Origin: Roseateles subflavus
GTDB lineage: Bacteria; Pseudomonadota; Gammaproteobacteria; Burkholderiales; Burkholderiaceae_C
Length of the DNA stretch: 64,000 nt
Reading direction: 5' to 3'
Assembly (NCBI RefSeq): GCF_030285365.1
Contig: NZ_JASVDS010000003.1
Coordinates: 620,001-684,000 of the forward strand
The notes under the pieces were generated by a model. It saw only the letters and a program-made list of their open reading frames with translations, was not told the DNA's origin and did no database searches. This document shows positions 56,902 to 64,000 of the stretch, one piece after another. Both the position numbers and the translations under genes were made by a program. How positions within the stretch are numbered: the first letter of the stretch is position 1; every line of letters starts with the position of its first letter.

Positions 56902-58584
56902 ATGCTCAGCACCTACCAGTACCCCAGCTTCGACTACCGACAGAGCGACGAGCAGCGCACGGGTCACCCCGAGCGGCACACCGTGGTCGTGGTGGGAGCC
57001 GGCCCCATCGGGCTGAGCCTGGCGCTGGACTGCGCGTCACGCGGCCTGCGGGTGGTGGTGCTGGATGACAACAACAGCGTCAGCATCGGCTCGCGGGCCG
57101 TCTGCTATGCCAAGCGCACGCTGGAGGTCTGGGACCGCCTGGGCGTCGCGGAACCGCTGGTGCAGCAGGGCGTGAAGTGGAAGGTCGGCAAGGTCTTCCA
57201 CGGCGAAGGTCTGGCCTACCAGTTCGACCTGCTGCCGCAGGACCGGCACAAGCTGCCGGCGATGATCAATCTCCAGCAGTACTACCTGGAGGAGCGCCTC
57301 GTCGAGGCCTGCGAGGCCTCGCCGCTCGTCGAGCTGCGCTGGAAGCACCGGATGACGGCGCTGGCGCAGGACACGGCCGGCGTGCGCCTGCAGGTGGAGA
57401 CGCCCGACGGCAGCTTCGAGATGCAGACGCAGTGGCTGCTGGCCTGTGACGGCGCCGGCAGCGACACCCGCCGCATGCTGGGGGCCGAGTTCCGCGGCCA
57501 GGCCTTCCAGGACCGCTTCCTGATTGCCGACGTCGTGGTGGAGCCGCAGGCGGCCGATGCGGCGGACACGGCCATCCGGGGCCACGGCGCCACGCTGCGC
57601 CGCCTGGGCGCCGAGCCGGAGCGCTGGTTCTGGTTTGATCCGCCTTTCCATCCCGGGCAGTCGGTGCTGCTGCACAAGCAGTGTGCCAATGTCTGGCGCA
57701 TCGACTTCCAGCTCGGCTGGGACGCCGATCCGCAGGTCGAGAAGCAGCCCGAGCGCGTGATGCCCCGCATCCAGGCCATGCTCGGGCCGGACGTGCCCTT
57801 CGAGCTGGAGTGGGTCTCGATCTACCAGTTCGCCTGCCGCCGCATGGAGCGCTTCCGCCACGGCCGGGTGCTCTTCGCCGGCGATGCGGCGCACCAGGTG
57901 TCGCCCTTCGGCGCGCGCGGCGCGAACACCGGCGTGCAGGACGCCGAGAACCTGGCCTGGAAGCTCGCGGCCGTCGTGCACGGCGACGCTCCGGAGCGGC
58001 TGCTCGACAGCTACGACGAAGAGCGCATCTTCGCGGCCGACGACAACCTCCTGAACTCCACCCGCTCCACCGACTTCATCACGCCCAAGAGCCGCGCCTC
58101 GCGGCGCCTGCGCAATGCCGTGCTGGAGCTGGCGCGCACCGAGCCCTTCGCCCGGCCGCTGGTCAACAGCGGCCGGCTCTCCACGCCCACGCCCTATCTG
58201 GCCAGCCGCCTCAACACGGCCGATGCCGGCGATGCCGCCTTCGCACCCGCGGCCCCGCGCCCCGGCTGCCCGCTGCTGGATGCGCCCGTGCGTAGCGGTG
58301 ACGCGCCCGGCTGGCTCAGCGAGCAGCTGGGCCTGGGCTTCCAGCTGCTGAGCTTCGGCCCGGCGCACACGCTGCAGGTCGACCGTCTCGCCGTGGAAGT
58401 GCTGGAGGTGGGGCGCGACCTCGTCGACACCGAAGGCCTGCTCGCGCAGCGCTACGACGCCCGTCCCGGCACCGTCTATCTCTTCCGCCCCGACCAGTAC
58501 GTGGCCGCGCGCTGGCGGCAGTTCGACCCGGCCGCCGTCGAGGCCGCCGTCCGCCGGGCCCTGGCCCAGGAGCAACAGGCATGA
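56902..58584 (+). CDS. FAD-dependent aromatic hydroxylase (PHBH/MhpA type)
   Basis: 560 residues, group A flavoprotein monooxygenase. FAD Rossmann motif VVVVGAGPIGLSLALDCASR near residue 28, the DG fingerprint LLACDGAGSDTRRMLG near residue 176, and the GD motif VLFAGDAAHQVSPFGARGAN near residue 325. A C-terminal thioredoxin-like extension (about residues 440-555) is as in MhpA/resorcinol hydroxylases. It probably ortho- or para-hydroxylates a phenolic acid, giving the diol opened before fumarylacetoacetase. The stop overlaps the DUF2783 start as ATGA. Confidence 0.9.
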   Translation: MLSTYQYPSFDYRQSDEQRTGHPERHTVVVVGAGPIGLSLALDCASRGLRVVVLDDNNSVSIGSRAVCYAKRTLEVWDRLGVAEPLVQQGVKWKVGKVFHGEGLAYQFDLLPQDRHKLPAMINLQQYYLEERLVEACEASPLVELRWKHRMTALAQDTAGVRLQVETPDGSFEMQTQWLLACDGAGSDTRRMLGAEFRGQAFQDRFLIADVVVEPQAADAADTAIRGHGATLRRLGAEPERWFWFDPPFHPGQSVLLHKQCANVWRIDFQLGWDADPQVEKQPERVMPRIQAMLGPDVPFELEWVSIYQFACRRMERFRHGRVLFAGDAAHQVSPFGARGANTGVQDAENLAWKLAAVVHGDAPERLLDSYDEERIFAADDNLLNSTRSTDFITPKSRASRRLRNAVLELARTEPFARPLVNSGRLSTPTPYLASRLNTADAGDAAFAPAAPRPGCPLLDAPVRSGDAPGWLSEQLGLGFQLLSFGPAHTLQVDRLAVEVLEVGRDLVDTEGLLAQRYDARPGTVYLFRPDQYVAARWRQFDPAAVEAAVRRALAQEQQA

Positions 58585-58790
58585 GCGACGCCCTTCTCAT
58601 CCGCGAGCCGAACCTGCCCGATCCGGACGGCTTCTACGAGCAGCTGATCGACGCCCAGCGCGAGCTCTCCGACGAACAGGCCGACCTGCTGCTCGCCAAG
58701 CTGGTGCTGATCCTGTCCAATCACATCGGCGACCGCCGAGTGCTGGCCGAGGCCCTGCAGCTCGCGCGCACCAACACGCTGGAGTCCTGA
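58581..58790 (+). CDS. DUF2783 domain protein
   Basis: 69 residues, almost entirely helical, acidic: LPDPDGFYEQLIDAQRELS and ADLLLAKLVLILSNHIGD. This small family occurs with flavin hydroxylases of aromatic-acid clusters. It starts within the hydroxylase stop (ATGA), suggesting a stoichiometric partner or stabiliser of that enzyme (inference). No catalytic residues are apparent. Confidence 0.82.
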   Translation: MSDALLIREPNLPDPDGFYEQLIDAQRELSDEQADLLLAKLVLILSNHIGDRRVLAEALQLARTNTLES

Positions 58791-58879
58791 GCCCCGGCAC
58801 CCGTCTCCCCGCTGCCGGACCGAGGGCCGGCGCACATGAAACCGGGCTGGGTCTCCAGCCCCATAGAACCAAGACCGAC

Positions 58880-60199
58880 ATGAGCCACATCGACCACACC
58901 CACGACCCGGCCGCCCTGAGCTGGGTGGCCAGCGCCAATGCGCCCGACACCGACTTCCCCCTGCAGAACCTGCCCTACGGCCTGTTCCGCCGCGCTGGCA
59001 GCAACGACGGCGCCCGCGTGGGCGTGGCCATCGGGGACCAGATCCTTGACCTGCGCCTGGCCGCTGCCGCTGGCAAGTGGAGCGCCGCGGACACCGTGCT
59101 GCTGCACCACCTCGCTCAGGGCGACCTGAACGCCGTGATGGCCAAGCCTGCCGCCCAGCGCCGCGCGCTGCGCCAGGCGCTCTTCGCGGCGCTGCAGGCC
59201 GGCTCGAAGCAGGAAGCCGCGCTGACGGCCTGCCTGGTGCCCCAGGCCGATGCCCAGATGGCCGTGCCGTGCCGCATTGGCGACTACACGGACTTCTACA
59301 CCGGCATCCACCACGCCACCACGGTGGGCAAGCTCTTCCGCCCGGACAACCCCCTGCTGCCCAACTACAAGTGGGTGCCCATCGGCTACCACGGCCGCGT
59401 CTCCTCTATCGGCGTCAGCGGCCAGGCCGTGCGCCGCCCGCTGGGCCAGCTGAAGGCGCCCGACGCTGCCGTGCCCGTGCAAGCGGCCTGCAAGCGCCTG
59501 GACTACGAGCTGGAACTCGGCCTCTTCGTCGGCCCGGGCAACGCGTTGGGCGAGCCCATCCCGATGGCGGATTCGGAATCGCACCTCTTCGGCGTCACGT
59601 TGCTGAACGATTGGTCCGCCCGGGACGTGCAGGCCTGGGAGTACCAGCCGCTCGGTCCCTTCCTGGCCAAGAACTTCGCCACCACGATCTCCCCGTGGAT
59701 CGTCACGATGGAGGCGCTCGAGCCCTTCCGCTGCGCCTTTGCCCACCCGGCCGAGGACCCGCAGCCGCTGCCCTACATCGACAGCGAGCAGAACCGCCGC
59801 GAGGGCGGCTATGACATCGAGCTGGAGGTCTGGCTGCAGACCGCGACCATGCGCGCCGCCGGCCAGCCCGCGACGCGCCTGATGCGGTCCAACTTCAAGC
59901 ATGCCTACTGGACCCTGTCCCAGATGCTGACCCACCACGCCAGCAACGGCTGCAACCTGCAGCCGGGCGACCTGCTGGGCACGGGCACGCAGTCCGGCCC
60001 GAATCCGGAGGAGGGCGGCTCGCTGCTGGAGCTGAGCCTCGGCGGGAAGCAGGCACTGACCCTGCCCAACGGCGAGACGCGCACTTTCCTGCTGGATGGC
60101 GACACGGTCATCCTGCGCGGCCATGCCGTGAAGGACGGCGCCCGCCGCATCGGCTTCGGCGACTGCGCAGCGACGATCACGCCGGCGCCGGTGCTTTGA
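58880..60199 (+). CDS. fahA: Fumarylacetoacetase
   Basis: 439 residues; hydrolyses fumarylacetoacetate to fumarate and acetoacetate. Motifs: DYTDFYTGIHHATTVGKLFR (metal and substrate site), PIGYHGRVSSI, LDYELELGLFVGPGN, VTLLNDWSARDVQAWEYQPL and LLGTGTQSGPNP. Two-domain length is normal. In tyrosine or 3-hydroxyphenylacetate degradation it follows homogentisate 1,2-dioxygenase and maleylacetoacetate isomerase; neither gene is in the window. Confidence 0.95.
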   Translation: MSHIDHTHDPAALSWVASANAPDTDFPLQNLPYGLFRRAGSNDGARVGVAIGDQILDLRLAAAAGKWSAADTVLLHHLAQGDLNAVMAKPAAQRRALRQALFAALQAGSKQEAALTACLVPQADAQMAVPCRIGDYTDFYTGIHHATTVGKLFRPDNPLLPNYKWVPIGYHGRVSSIGVSGQAVRRPLGQLKAPDAAVPVQAACKRLDYELELGLFVGPGNALGEPIPMADSESHLFGVTLLNDWSARDVQAWEYQPLGPFLAKNFATTISPWIVTMEALEPFRCAFAHPAEDPQPLPYIDSEQNRREGGYDIELEVWLQTATMRAAGQPATRLMRSNFKHAYWTLSQMLTHHASNGCNLQPGDLLGTGTQSGPNPEEGGSLLELSLGGKQALTLPNGETRTFLLDGDTVILRGHAVKDGARRIGFGDCAATITPAPVL

Positions 60200-60747
60200 T
60201 CGGATCGCCCGCACGCGCGCCAGCCCGGCGATGGCGGGCCCTGGTGCTCGGGGCGGGCGTGGCGGCCTCGGTGGCGACCCCGGCCACCCCCGCGAACCCC
60301 GTCCACGCGTCCGGCACCTGCACAGCGCCCGTCGCGTTCGCGCGCCGCGTGTTTGAGCGGCACCGCGACTTCTACGGGGATGAGGCCCCTCACGACCCCG
60401 CCCTGCTGACGCCCCGTCTCGACGCCGCACTGCGGCACGAATGGGCGGGCACGACGGGCGAGCTGGGCCCACTGGACGTCGACCCCTGGATGGGCGCGCA
60501 GGACGGGGAGATCGGCACGCCTGTCACGTTCCGGCTCCTGGCGGCGAAGGGTGGGGCGGCGACCGTGCGGATGGACTATCCCTTCCTGAGCGAACCGGGC
60601 GCCCGGCCGCAACGGCGCACGGTACGCCTGCTGCTGCGTCGTGAGATGGGCGGCTGCTGGCGGCTCGATGACCTGATCACGCCGGCCGGGCAGTCGCTGC
60701 GAACGCTCGACGCGCTCCGCCGGGGGGCTGAGCCCGCAATCCCGTGA
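60196..60747 (+). CDS. Secreted hypothetical protein, TTG start overlapping fahA
   Basis: 183 residues from a TTG that overlaps the fahA stop (TTGA). A hydrophobic signal-like segment (RWRALVLGAGVAASVATPAT) is followed by a soluble domain with VFERHRDFYGDEAPHDPALL, then a beta-rich part ending CWRLDDLITPAGQSLRTLDA. It resembles DUF3828-type periplasmic proteins, but the assignment is weak. The start is uncertain, since the overlap favours TTG but internal GTG codons exist. It might be cotranscribed with fahA by chance rather than function. Confidence 0.55.
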   Translation: MIGSPARAPARRWRALVLGAGVAASVATPATPANPVHASGTCTAPVAFARRVFERHRDFYGDEAPHDPALLTPRLDAALRHEWAGTTGELGPLDVDPWMGAQDGEIGTPVTFRLLAAKGGAATVRMDYPFLSEPGARPQRRTVRLLLRREMGGCWRLDDLITPAGQSLRTLDALRRGAEPAIP

Positions 60748-60921
60748 GCCCGTGAGCTCATGCCGTCACGCCCCAGCGGAGGCAGGGCCATCGACAGCCC
60801 GGACCGGGTGGTGTCCAGACGAGCCCCTGCGCCCCAGCGCAGGGGGCCGGTGCGTCAGTCTTTGGGGGGAGTCCTGACGAAGCAGGGGCACGGCAGAATG
60901 GCGTCGCTCTGAGGAGGAACC

Positions 60922-61611
60922 ATGAACGACGCAGCGGCCGCGGGGGCCGACGATTTTGTGCGCGTGGCCCGATGCGCCACGCCGACGGAGGCGCACCTCC
61001 TGAAGGGCGTGCTGGAGTCGGCAGGCCTGGCCCCCGTGGTGGCGGATGCCCATGTCGTCCAGGCCAATGCCTGGATGACGCAGGCCGTGGGCGGCGTCCG
61101 GGTGATGGTGCCTGCGCGCCAGAGGGAGACGGCGCTGGAGGCCATCGCCGCCTACGAGGCGGGCGCCTATGCGCTGTCCGACGAGCCGGCGGCGGCGCCC
61201 CGGTTCTCGGAGCAGCCCTGGCGGCTGTTCAGCCCCGACCGTGCGGTGGTGCTGAGCCTGGCACTCACGCCCGCCTTCGGCGCGGCGGTGCAGATCGCGA
61301 ACGCCCACCGGATGGGCGACCGCGCCCATCCGGTGGGCCTGTGGGCCTGGTTCGTGGTGCTCCTGGCGGCCAGCGTGGCCGGCGTCGCGCTGATCCATGC
61401 CATCAGTCCCGGACCCACGGTGGTCTTCCGGGCGAGCTGGGGCCTGCTGTTCATCACGGCGCTCTGGTACTTCGCCTATGGGAAGGACCAGAGCAGCCGG
61501 CTGCTGGGCACCTTCGGCCCGCACTATCGCAAGCGCAGCCTCGCCCCGGCCGCCCTGCTGACCGGCCTGGGCCAGCTGGCGATCGGCTGGATCCTGAGCG
61601 AGCTGGCCTGA
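60922..61611 (+). CDS. DUF2007-type membrane protein
   Basis: 229 residues. The N-terminal 85 residues are a DUF2007/PII-like signal fold: VRVARCATPTEAHLLKGVLE and SAGLAPVVADAHVVQANAW, GVRVMVPARQRETAL. The rest has about four membrane segments (roughly 108-128, 140-162, 165-190 and 205-225). No enzymatic motif. GAGGAGG precedes the ATG. Function unknown. Confidence 0.75.
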   Translation: MNDAAAAGADDFVRVARCATPTEAHLLKGVLESAGLAPVVADAHVVQANAWMTQAVGGVRVMVPARQRETALEAIAAYEAGAYALSDEPAAAPRFSEQPWRLFSPDRAVVLSLALTPAFGAAVQIANAHRMGDRAHPVGLWAWFVVLLAASVAGVALIHAISPGPTVVFRASWGLLFITALWYFAYGKDQSSRLLGTFGPHYRKRSLAPAALLTGLGQLAIGWILSELA

Positions 61612-61669
61612 ACCAGCGGTGGCGGTCCGGCCGGCTGCCAGTCGAGTGGCGACATCCTGAAAGATCCCG

Positions 61670-62134
61670 ATGACTTCGAATTTCATGAGCAAGGACCCGG
61701 CAGCCGATCCGTCCGAGGGCAACGCCGTGCACGACACACCCCAGTTGTTCCGCTACCTGGGCTGGATGACGCTGGCGCAGGCCCTCGTGACGGCCTGGCT
61801 GGCACCGGTCTTCCTGGAACTGGTGCGGCTGGGCGCGGTGAACGTGCTGACCCTGCTGGCGGCGGTGCTGGGATGCGCCACGCTGTACGCGACCGTTCTT
61901 CGTGCCGTCATGAGCGGCACGTCCGGCAAGAAGGCCTTCGGGGCAGCGGCCGTCCTGTTGGGCCTGTCCTGCTGGAAATGGGGGGTGCCCTTTCTGATGG
62001 CCCTCATGGGCTATGGCGCCTTGCTGGCGGTCGGGGGCCTGCGGCTGAGTGTCCTGCGTGAGGAGCACCTGTCCGCGCCGAGTGCGTCGGATGTGCGGGC
62101 GGCAGGCCTGGACGGCGCGCCGCTGCAGGAGTGA
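61670..62134 (+). CDS. Hypothetical membrane protein
   Basis: 154 residues; an alternative ATG is at 61685. About three to four hydrophobic stretches (roughly 36-52, 55-78, 90-106 and 108-124), then a hydrophilic tail with EEHLSAPSASD. No family recognised. Downstream of the DUF2007-type gene on the same strand and possibly cotranscribed; 58-bp gap. Confidence 0.55.
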   Translation: MTSNFMSKDPAADPSEGNAVHDTPQLFRYLGWMTLAQALVTAWLAPVFLELVRLGAVNVLTLLAAVLGCATLYATVLRAVMSGTSGKKAFGAAAVLLGLSCWKWGVPFLMALMGYGALLAVGGLRLSVLREEHLSAPSASDVRAAGLDGAPLQE

Positions 62135-62172
62135 AGGCGGACGCCCGCGGCGTCGGTCCACCTGGGGCCTGC

Positions 62173-62211
62173 AAAAGAAGACGCCCGATCCGCGGGGCCG
62201 CGGTCGGGCGT
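62173..62211 (-). terminator. Rho-independent terminator (minus strand)
   Basis: 8-bp stem ACGCCCGA/TCGGGCGT with an inner GC hairpin, followed on the minus strand by CTTCTTTT. It lies about 100 bp past the stop of the 137-residue gene. Confidence 0.75.
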
Positions 62212-62309
62212 TGGACAGCGGGTGTTGCGGCCCTCATGTCCTGCCCTTCATGTCCTGCCATGTGAGGGCCTGGATCCGGCCTCGGGTGCTAGGCATCTGA
62301 CAGACCGCC

Positions 62310-62723
62310 TTACATCGTGGCCACGGCCCGCATCGTGCCGTCGTTGGTCGGCTCGAACTCGCCAAAGGCGGTGGAGCCGTCCGCGAACAGGACGAGCAGG
62401 CGCGAGCCCTGGAAGTCGCCGACCCGAACGCCGGAGGAGACGTCGCCCTGGAAGTCGGGGTCGATGCCCGAGAACATGACGGTGTCGTTCGGCGAGAAGT
62501 TGGAGAAGCGAGCCGTCACCACTTCGGTGTCGACGCCGTCCGTGCCGAGCAGGACGGCCGGGCCCGAGAAGCCGCCGAACGAGTCGAACAGGATGGGGAA
62601 CTTCGCCGTCCGTGCGCTGACGCCCACCTCTCGAACGTCCGAGCTGCTGGCGTTCTGCAGGGTCAGATTGATGCTGAAGCTGTTGAGCGGCCCGCTGAAG
62701 GTCGCGACAAGTTCTTGTGCCAT
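62310..62723 (-). CDS. 137-residue beta-rich protein of unknown function
   Basis: Starts MAQELVATFSGPLNSFSINL with no signal peptide and consists of alternating short hydrophobic strands (VVTARFSNFSPNDTVMFSGI, DPDFQGDVSSGVRVGDFQGS, RLLVLFADGSTAFGEF). It looks like a single compact beta domain, possibly carbohydrate- or surface-related given the neighbouring LPMO, but no family is recognised. A frame extension to 62807 contains no start support. A nine-C run lies about 45-50 bp upstream. Confidence 0.6.
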   Translation of the reverse strand: MAQELVATFSGPLNSFSINLTLQNASSSDVREVGVSARTAKFPILFDSFGGFSGPAVLLGTDGVDTEVVTARFSNFSPNDTVMFSGIDPDFQGDVSSGVRVGDFQGSRLLVLFADGSTAFGEFEPTNDGTMRAVATM

Positions 62724-63030
62724 GGTAGGTGCCTCACTGAGTTGAACAGTCGGGGCGGGGCGACCGCCCCCCCCCACCTTGCAAACAGCGCACCGTGCGC
62801 TGCGCACCCTAACTATTCAGTTCCTGTCCCTCGATGACATCCCCAAACATGCGTAGGGGGTGCAGGTTTTGACCCGCATGTGAGGGGGCGTCTGGCGGTG
62901 AACTGCGCCGGGGTGCCCGGTGTGCGAACAGGCGGCGCAGGGGGCCAAGACCCGAGGCGCGATGCCGTGCATGCGGCGCCCACGAAAAAGGGCCCCGCAG
63001 GGCCCTGTGAGGGGAGTCTGGGCTCGGCGC
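62724..63030. other. Gap with a C9 tract and the LPMO terminator
   Basis: No convincing gene. It holds a run of nine C (62767-62775; G9 on the strand of the 137-residue gene, upstream of its start) and the terminator at 62985-63005. It should also carry the promoter of the 137-residue gene. Confidence 0.6.
62985..63005 (-). terminator. Rho-independent terminator of the LPMO gene
   Basis: Perfect stem GGGCCC/GGGCCC with loop CGCA, followed on the minus strand by TTTTT; about 26 bp past the stop. Confidence 0.85.
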
Positions 63031-64000
63031 TCAGCGCGCGATCCATGCATCGGCCCAGGCCGCGCCCACGCCCGGTTCGTAGGCATTCGCGGAACTCGTC
63101 CAGATGTTGCACCAGCCGCTGTACGGCGCCGGGCGGCATTCGTAGACCTTGCCGTTCTTGCTCTGCAGGACGCGGGTGCCGGCCTTGTAGCTGCCGATGC
63201 CGTTGGGGAAGACGTAGTCGTAGGTCGTGCCGCCAGCGGATTTCAGCGTGAAGCCGTAGGTCTTCTGCACCACGGCGCCACCGCTTCGGGGCGTGCCCTT
63301 CACCACCAGCTGGTAGACGCCGGCGGCAGGCTTGCTCAAGGGCAGGGCGAGGGTCTGGCCGCTGTTGTTCAGCGAGGCGTTGGCGCTGGCCTTGGCGACG
63401 CCGCCGGCATCGAAGACGGTGGCATTGACGTCGAGCTGACCGACCGCCGTGACATTGACGCTCAGTGCCACATTGCCGTCGCTGCCGACGGTGTACTCGC
63501 TGGCGAGGCCGCTCACCAGCACGTCGTTGGCCGGCGGCGGGGCCTTGTCGATCTGGATCTCGACGCGCGCAAGGCCGCTGTCATCGCGCACGAAGACCTC
63601 GTTCTGGCCGTAGGCCGGGTGGATGCTCCCGTCCGCGGCCTTCTGGCCCGCCTTCAGCAGGGTCTGCTCGGCATTGACGCGGGTGGCGAGCAGGTAGGGC
63701 CAGGTGGTCTTGGCGCCGTCCCCGGCGCTGCCGATCGTGACCTTGGTGGCGAACTCCGGGCGCTCGCCCTTGGCATCGAAGACGCGCGTCGAGGCGCGGT
63801 CGCCCACGGCGAGGTCCACGCTCGGGTAGATGGTGCCCTTGGCGCTCCAGCTGTAGGTGGGCGGCGTGCCGTCGAACTGCAGGTCCAGCAGGTTGTAGAA
63901 GCTGTTGGTCGTGTCGGCCACTTCCCAGACGGCCAGCACGATCTGGTAGCCCGAGCGCGCCGGCACATGGCAGCTGTGGGTGACGGTCGAGGGCGGCTGC
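63031..64000 (-). CDS. Lytic polysaccharide monooxygenase (AA10), GbpA-like, C-terminal part
   Basis: 323 residues visible; the start lies beyond the right edge. The first visible residues are the end of an AA10 copper oxygenase domain (THSCHVPARSGYQIVLAVWE, VADTTNSFYNLLDL with the active-site-proximal Phe). Two beta domains of the GbpA type follow (about visible residues 55-150 and 165-265). A C-terminal CBM5/12-type chitin-binding module, KVYECRPAPYSGWCNIW and AYEPGVGAAWADAW, ends the protein. It is secreted and oxidatively cleaves chitin. The organism therefore likely degrades chitin or colonises chitinous surfaces. The GTG at 63966 is internal. Confidence 0.9.
   Translation of the reverse strand, partial: QPPSTVTHSCHVPARSGYQIVLAVWEVADTTNSFYNLLDLQFDGTPPTYSWSAKGTIYPSVDLAVGDRASTRVFDAKGERPEFATKVTIGSAGDGAKTTWPYLLATRVNAEQTLLKAGQKAADGSIHPAYGQNEVFVRDDSGLARVEIQIDKAPPPANDVLVSGLASEYTVGSDGNVALSVNVTAVGQLDVNATVFDAGGVAKASANASLNNSGQTLALPLSKPAAGVYQLVVKGTPRSGGAVVQKTYGFTLKSAGGTTYDYVFPNGIGSYKAGTRVLQSKNGKVYECRPAPYSGWCNIWTSSANAYEPGVGAAWADAWIAR

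Noticed and set aside
62813-63139. Short minus-strand frames between the LPMO gene and the 137-residue gene
   Set aside because: They overlap the LPMO terminator and 3' end, and their sequence has no signal, motif or ribosome-binding site.

Overview
The window is about 70% G+C, with dense genes and many 4-bp start/stop overlaps. Its gene content (aspS-nudB-endonuclease-clsB neighbourhood, ctpA-moeB pair, c4-type cytochrome, complete hut cluster, TamAB) points to a betaproteobacterium of the order Burkholderiales. The chitin-active LPMO at the right edge would fit a Roseateles/Mitsuaria-like genus, but that placement is inferred from content only. No phage, plasmid, CRISPR, rRNA or transposase gene was found.

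Layout. 1-8118: the 3' part of aspS, then six small accessory genes (1873-5383), then nudB, an EEP-family phosphohydrolase and clsB. 8144-12283, minus strand: a periplasmic binding protein, a TonB-dependent receptor whose signal-peptide frame and body frame do not join, a membrane-anchored CPPC glutaredoxin-like protein, and a 75-residue twin-CX3C secreted protein. 12443-20572: histidine utilisation, with hutUH on the minus strand diverging from hutC-hutD-hutI-hutG-hutF around a HutC-type operator; it encodes the five-step route through formylglutamate. 20655-29865: a chemotaxis receptor, S10 peptidase, DUF429 protein, arginase, LOG protein, ThiF/MoeB enzyme, CtpA protease, a nearly empty 0.6-kb gap and a small membrane protein. 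30084-36329: tRNA-Arg(CCT) and tamB/tamA. 36326-41952: a VWA protein and a MoxR ATPase, separated by an EAL protein and an S9 peptidase. 42041-47990: diheme cytochrome c, HD-GYP protein, large lipoprotein, GGDEF protein and a membrane protein. 48075-53047: tRNA-Ser(TGA), apaH, CNNM/CorC transporter, SapC protein and a Tat-exported amidase. 53298-54053: a FeeM-like acyl amino acid synthase. 54347-60747: an IclR regulator diverging from an MBL-VOC-flavin hydroxylase-DUF2783-fumarylacetoacetase operon. 60922-64000: small membrane proteins, an unknown 137-residue protein and the C-terminal part of an AA10 LPMO.

The most unusual signal is a dispersed short repeat, consensus GCAAGACCTGACCCC, found about a dozen times on both strands. 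In four genes its TGA is the stop codon, in three it lies within coding sequence, and elsewhere it occurs singly, as a tandem pair and as an inverted pair. It looks like a REP-type element whose mobilising enzyme is not in the window. Other leads are the aromatic-acid operon, which lacks the expected ring-cleavage dioxygenase and contains a metallo-beta-lactamase-fold protein with one metal site lost, the TonB-receptor/redox cluster, and the accessory block inserted between aspS and nudB.
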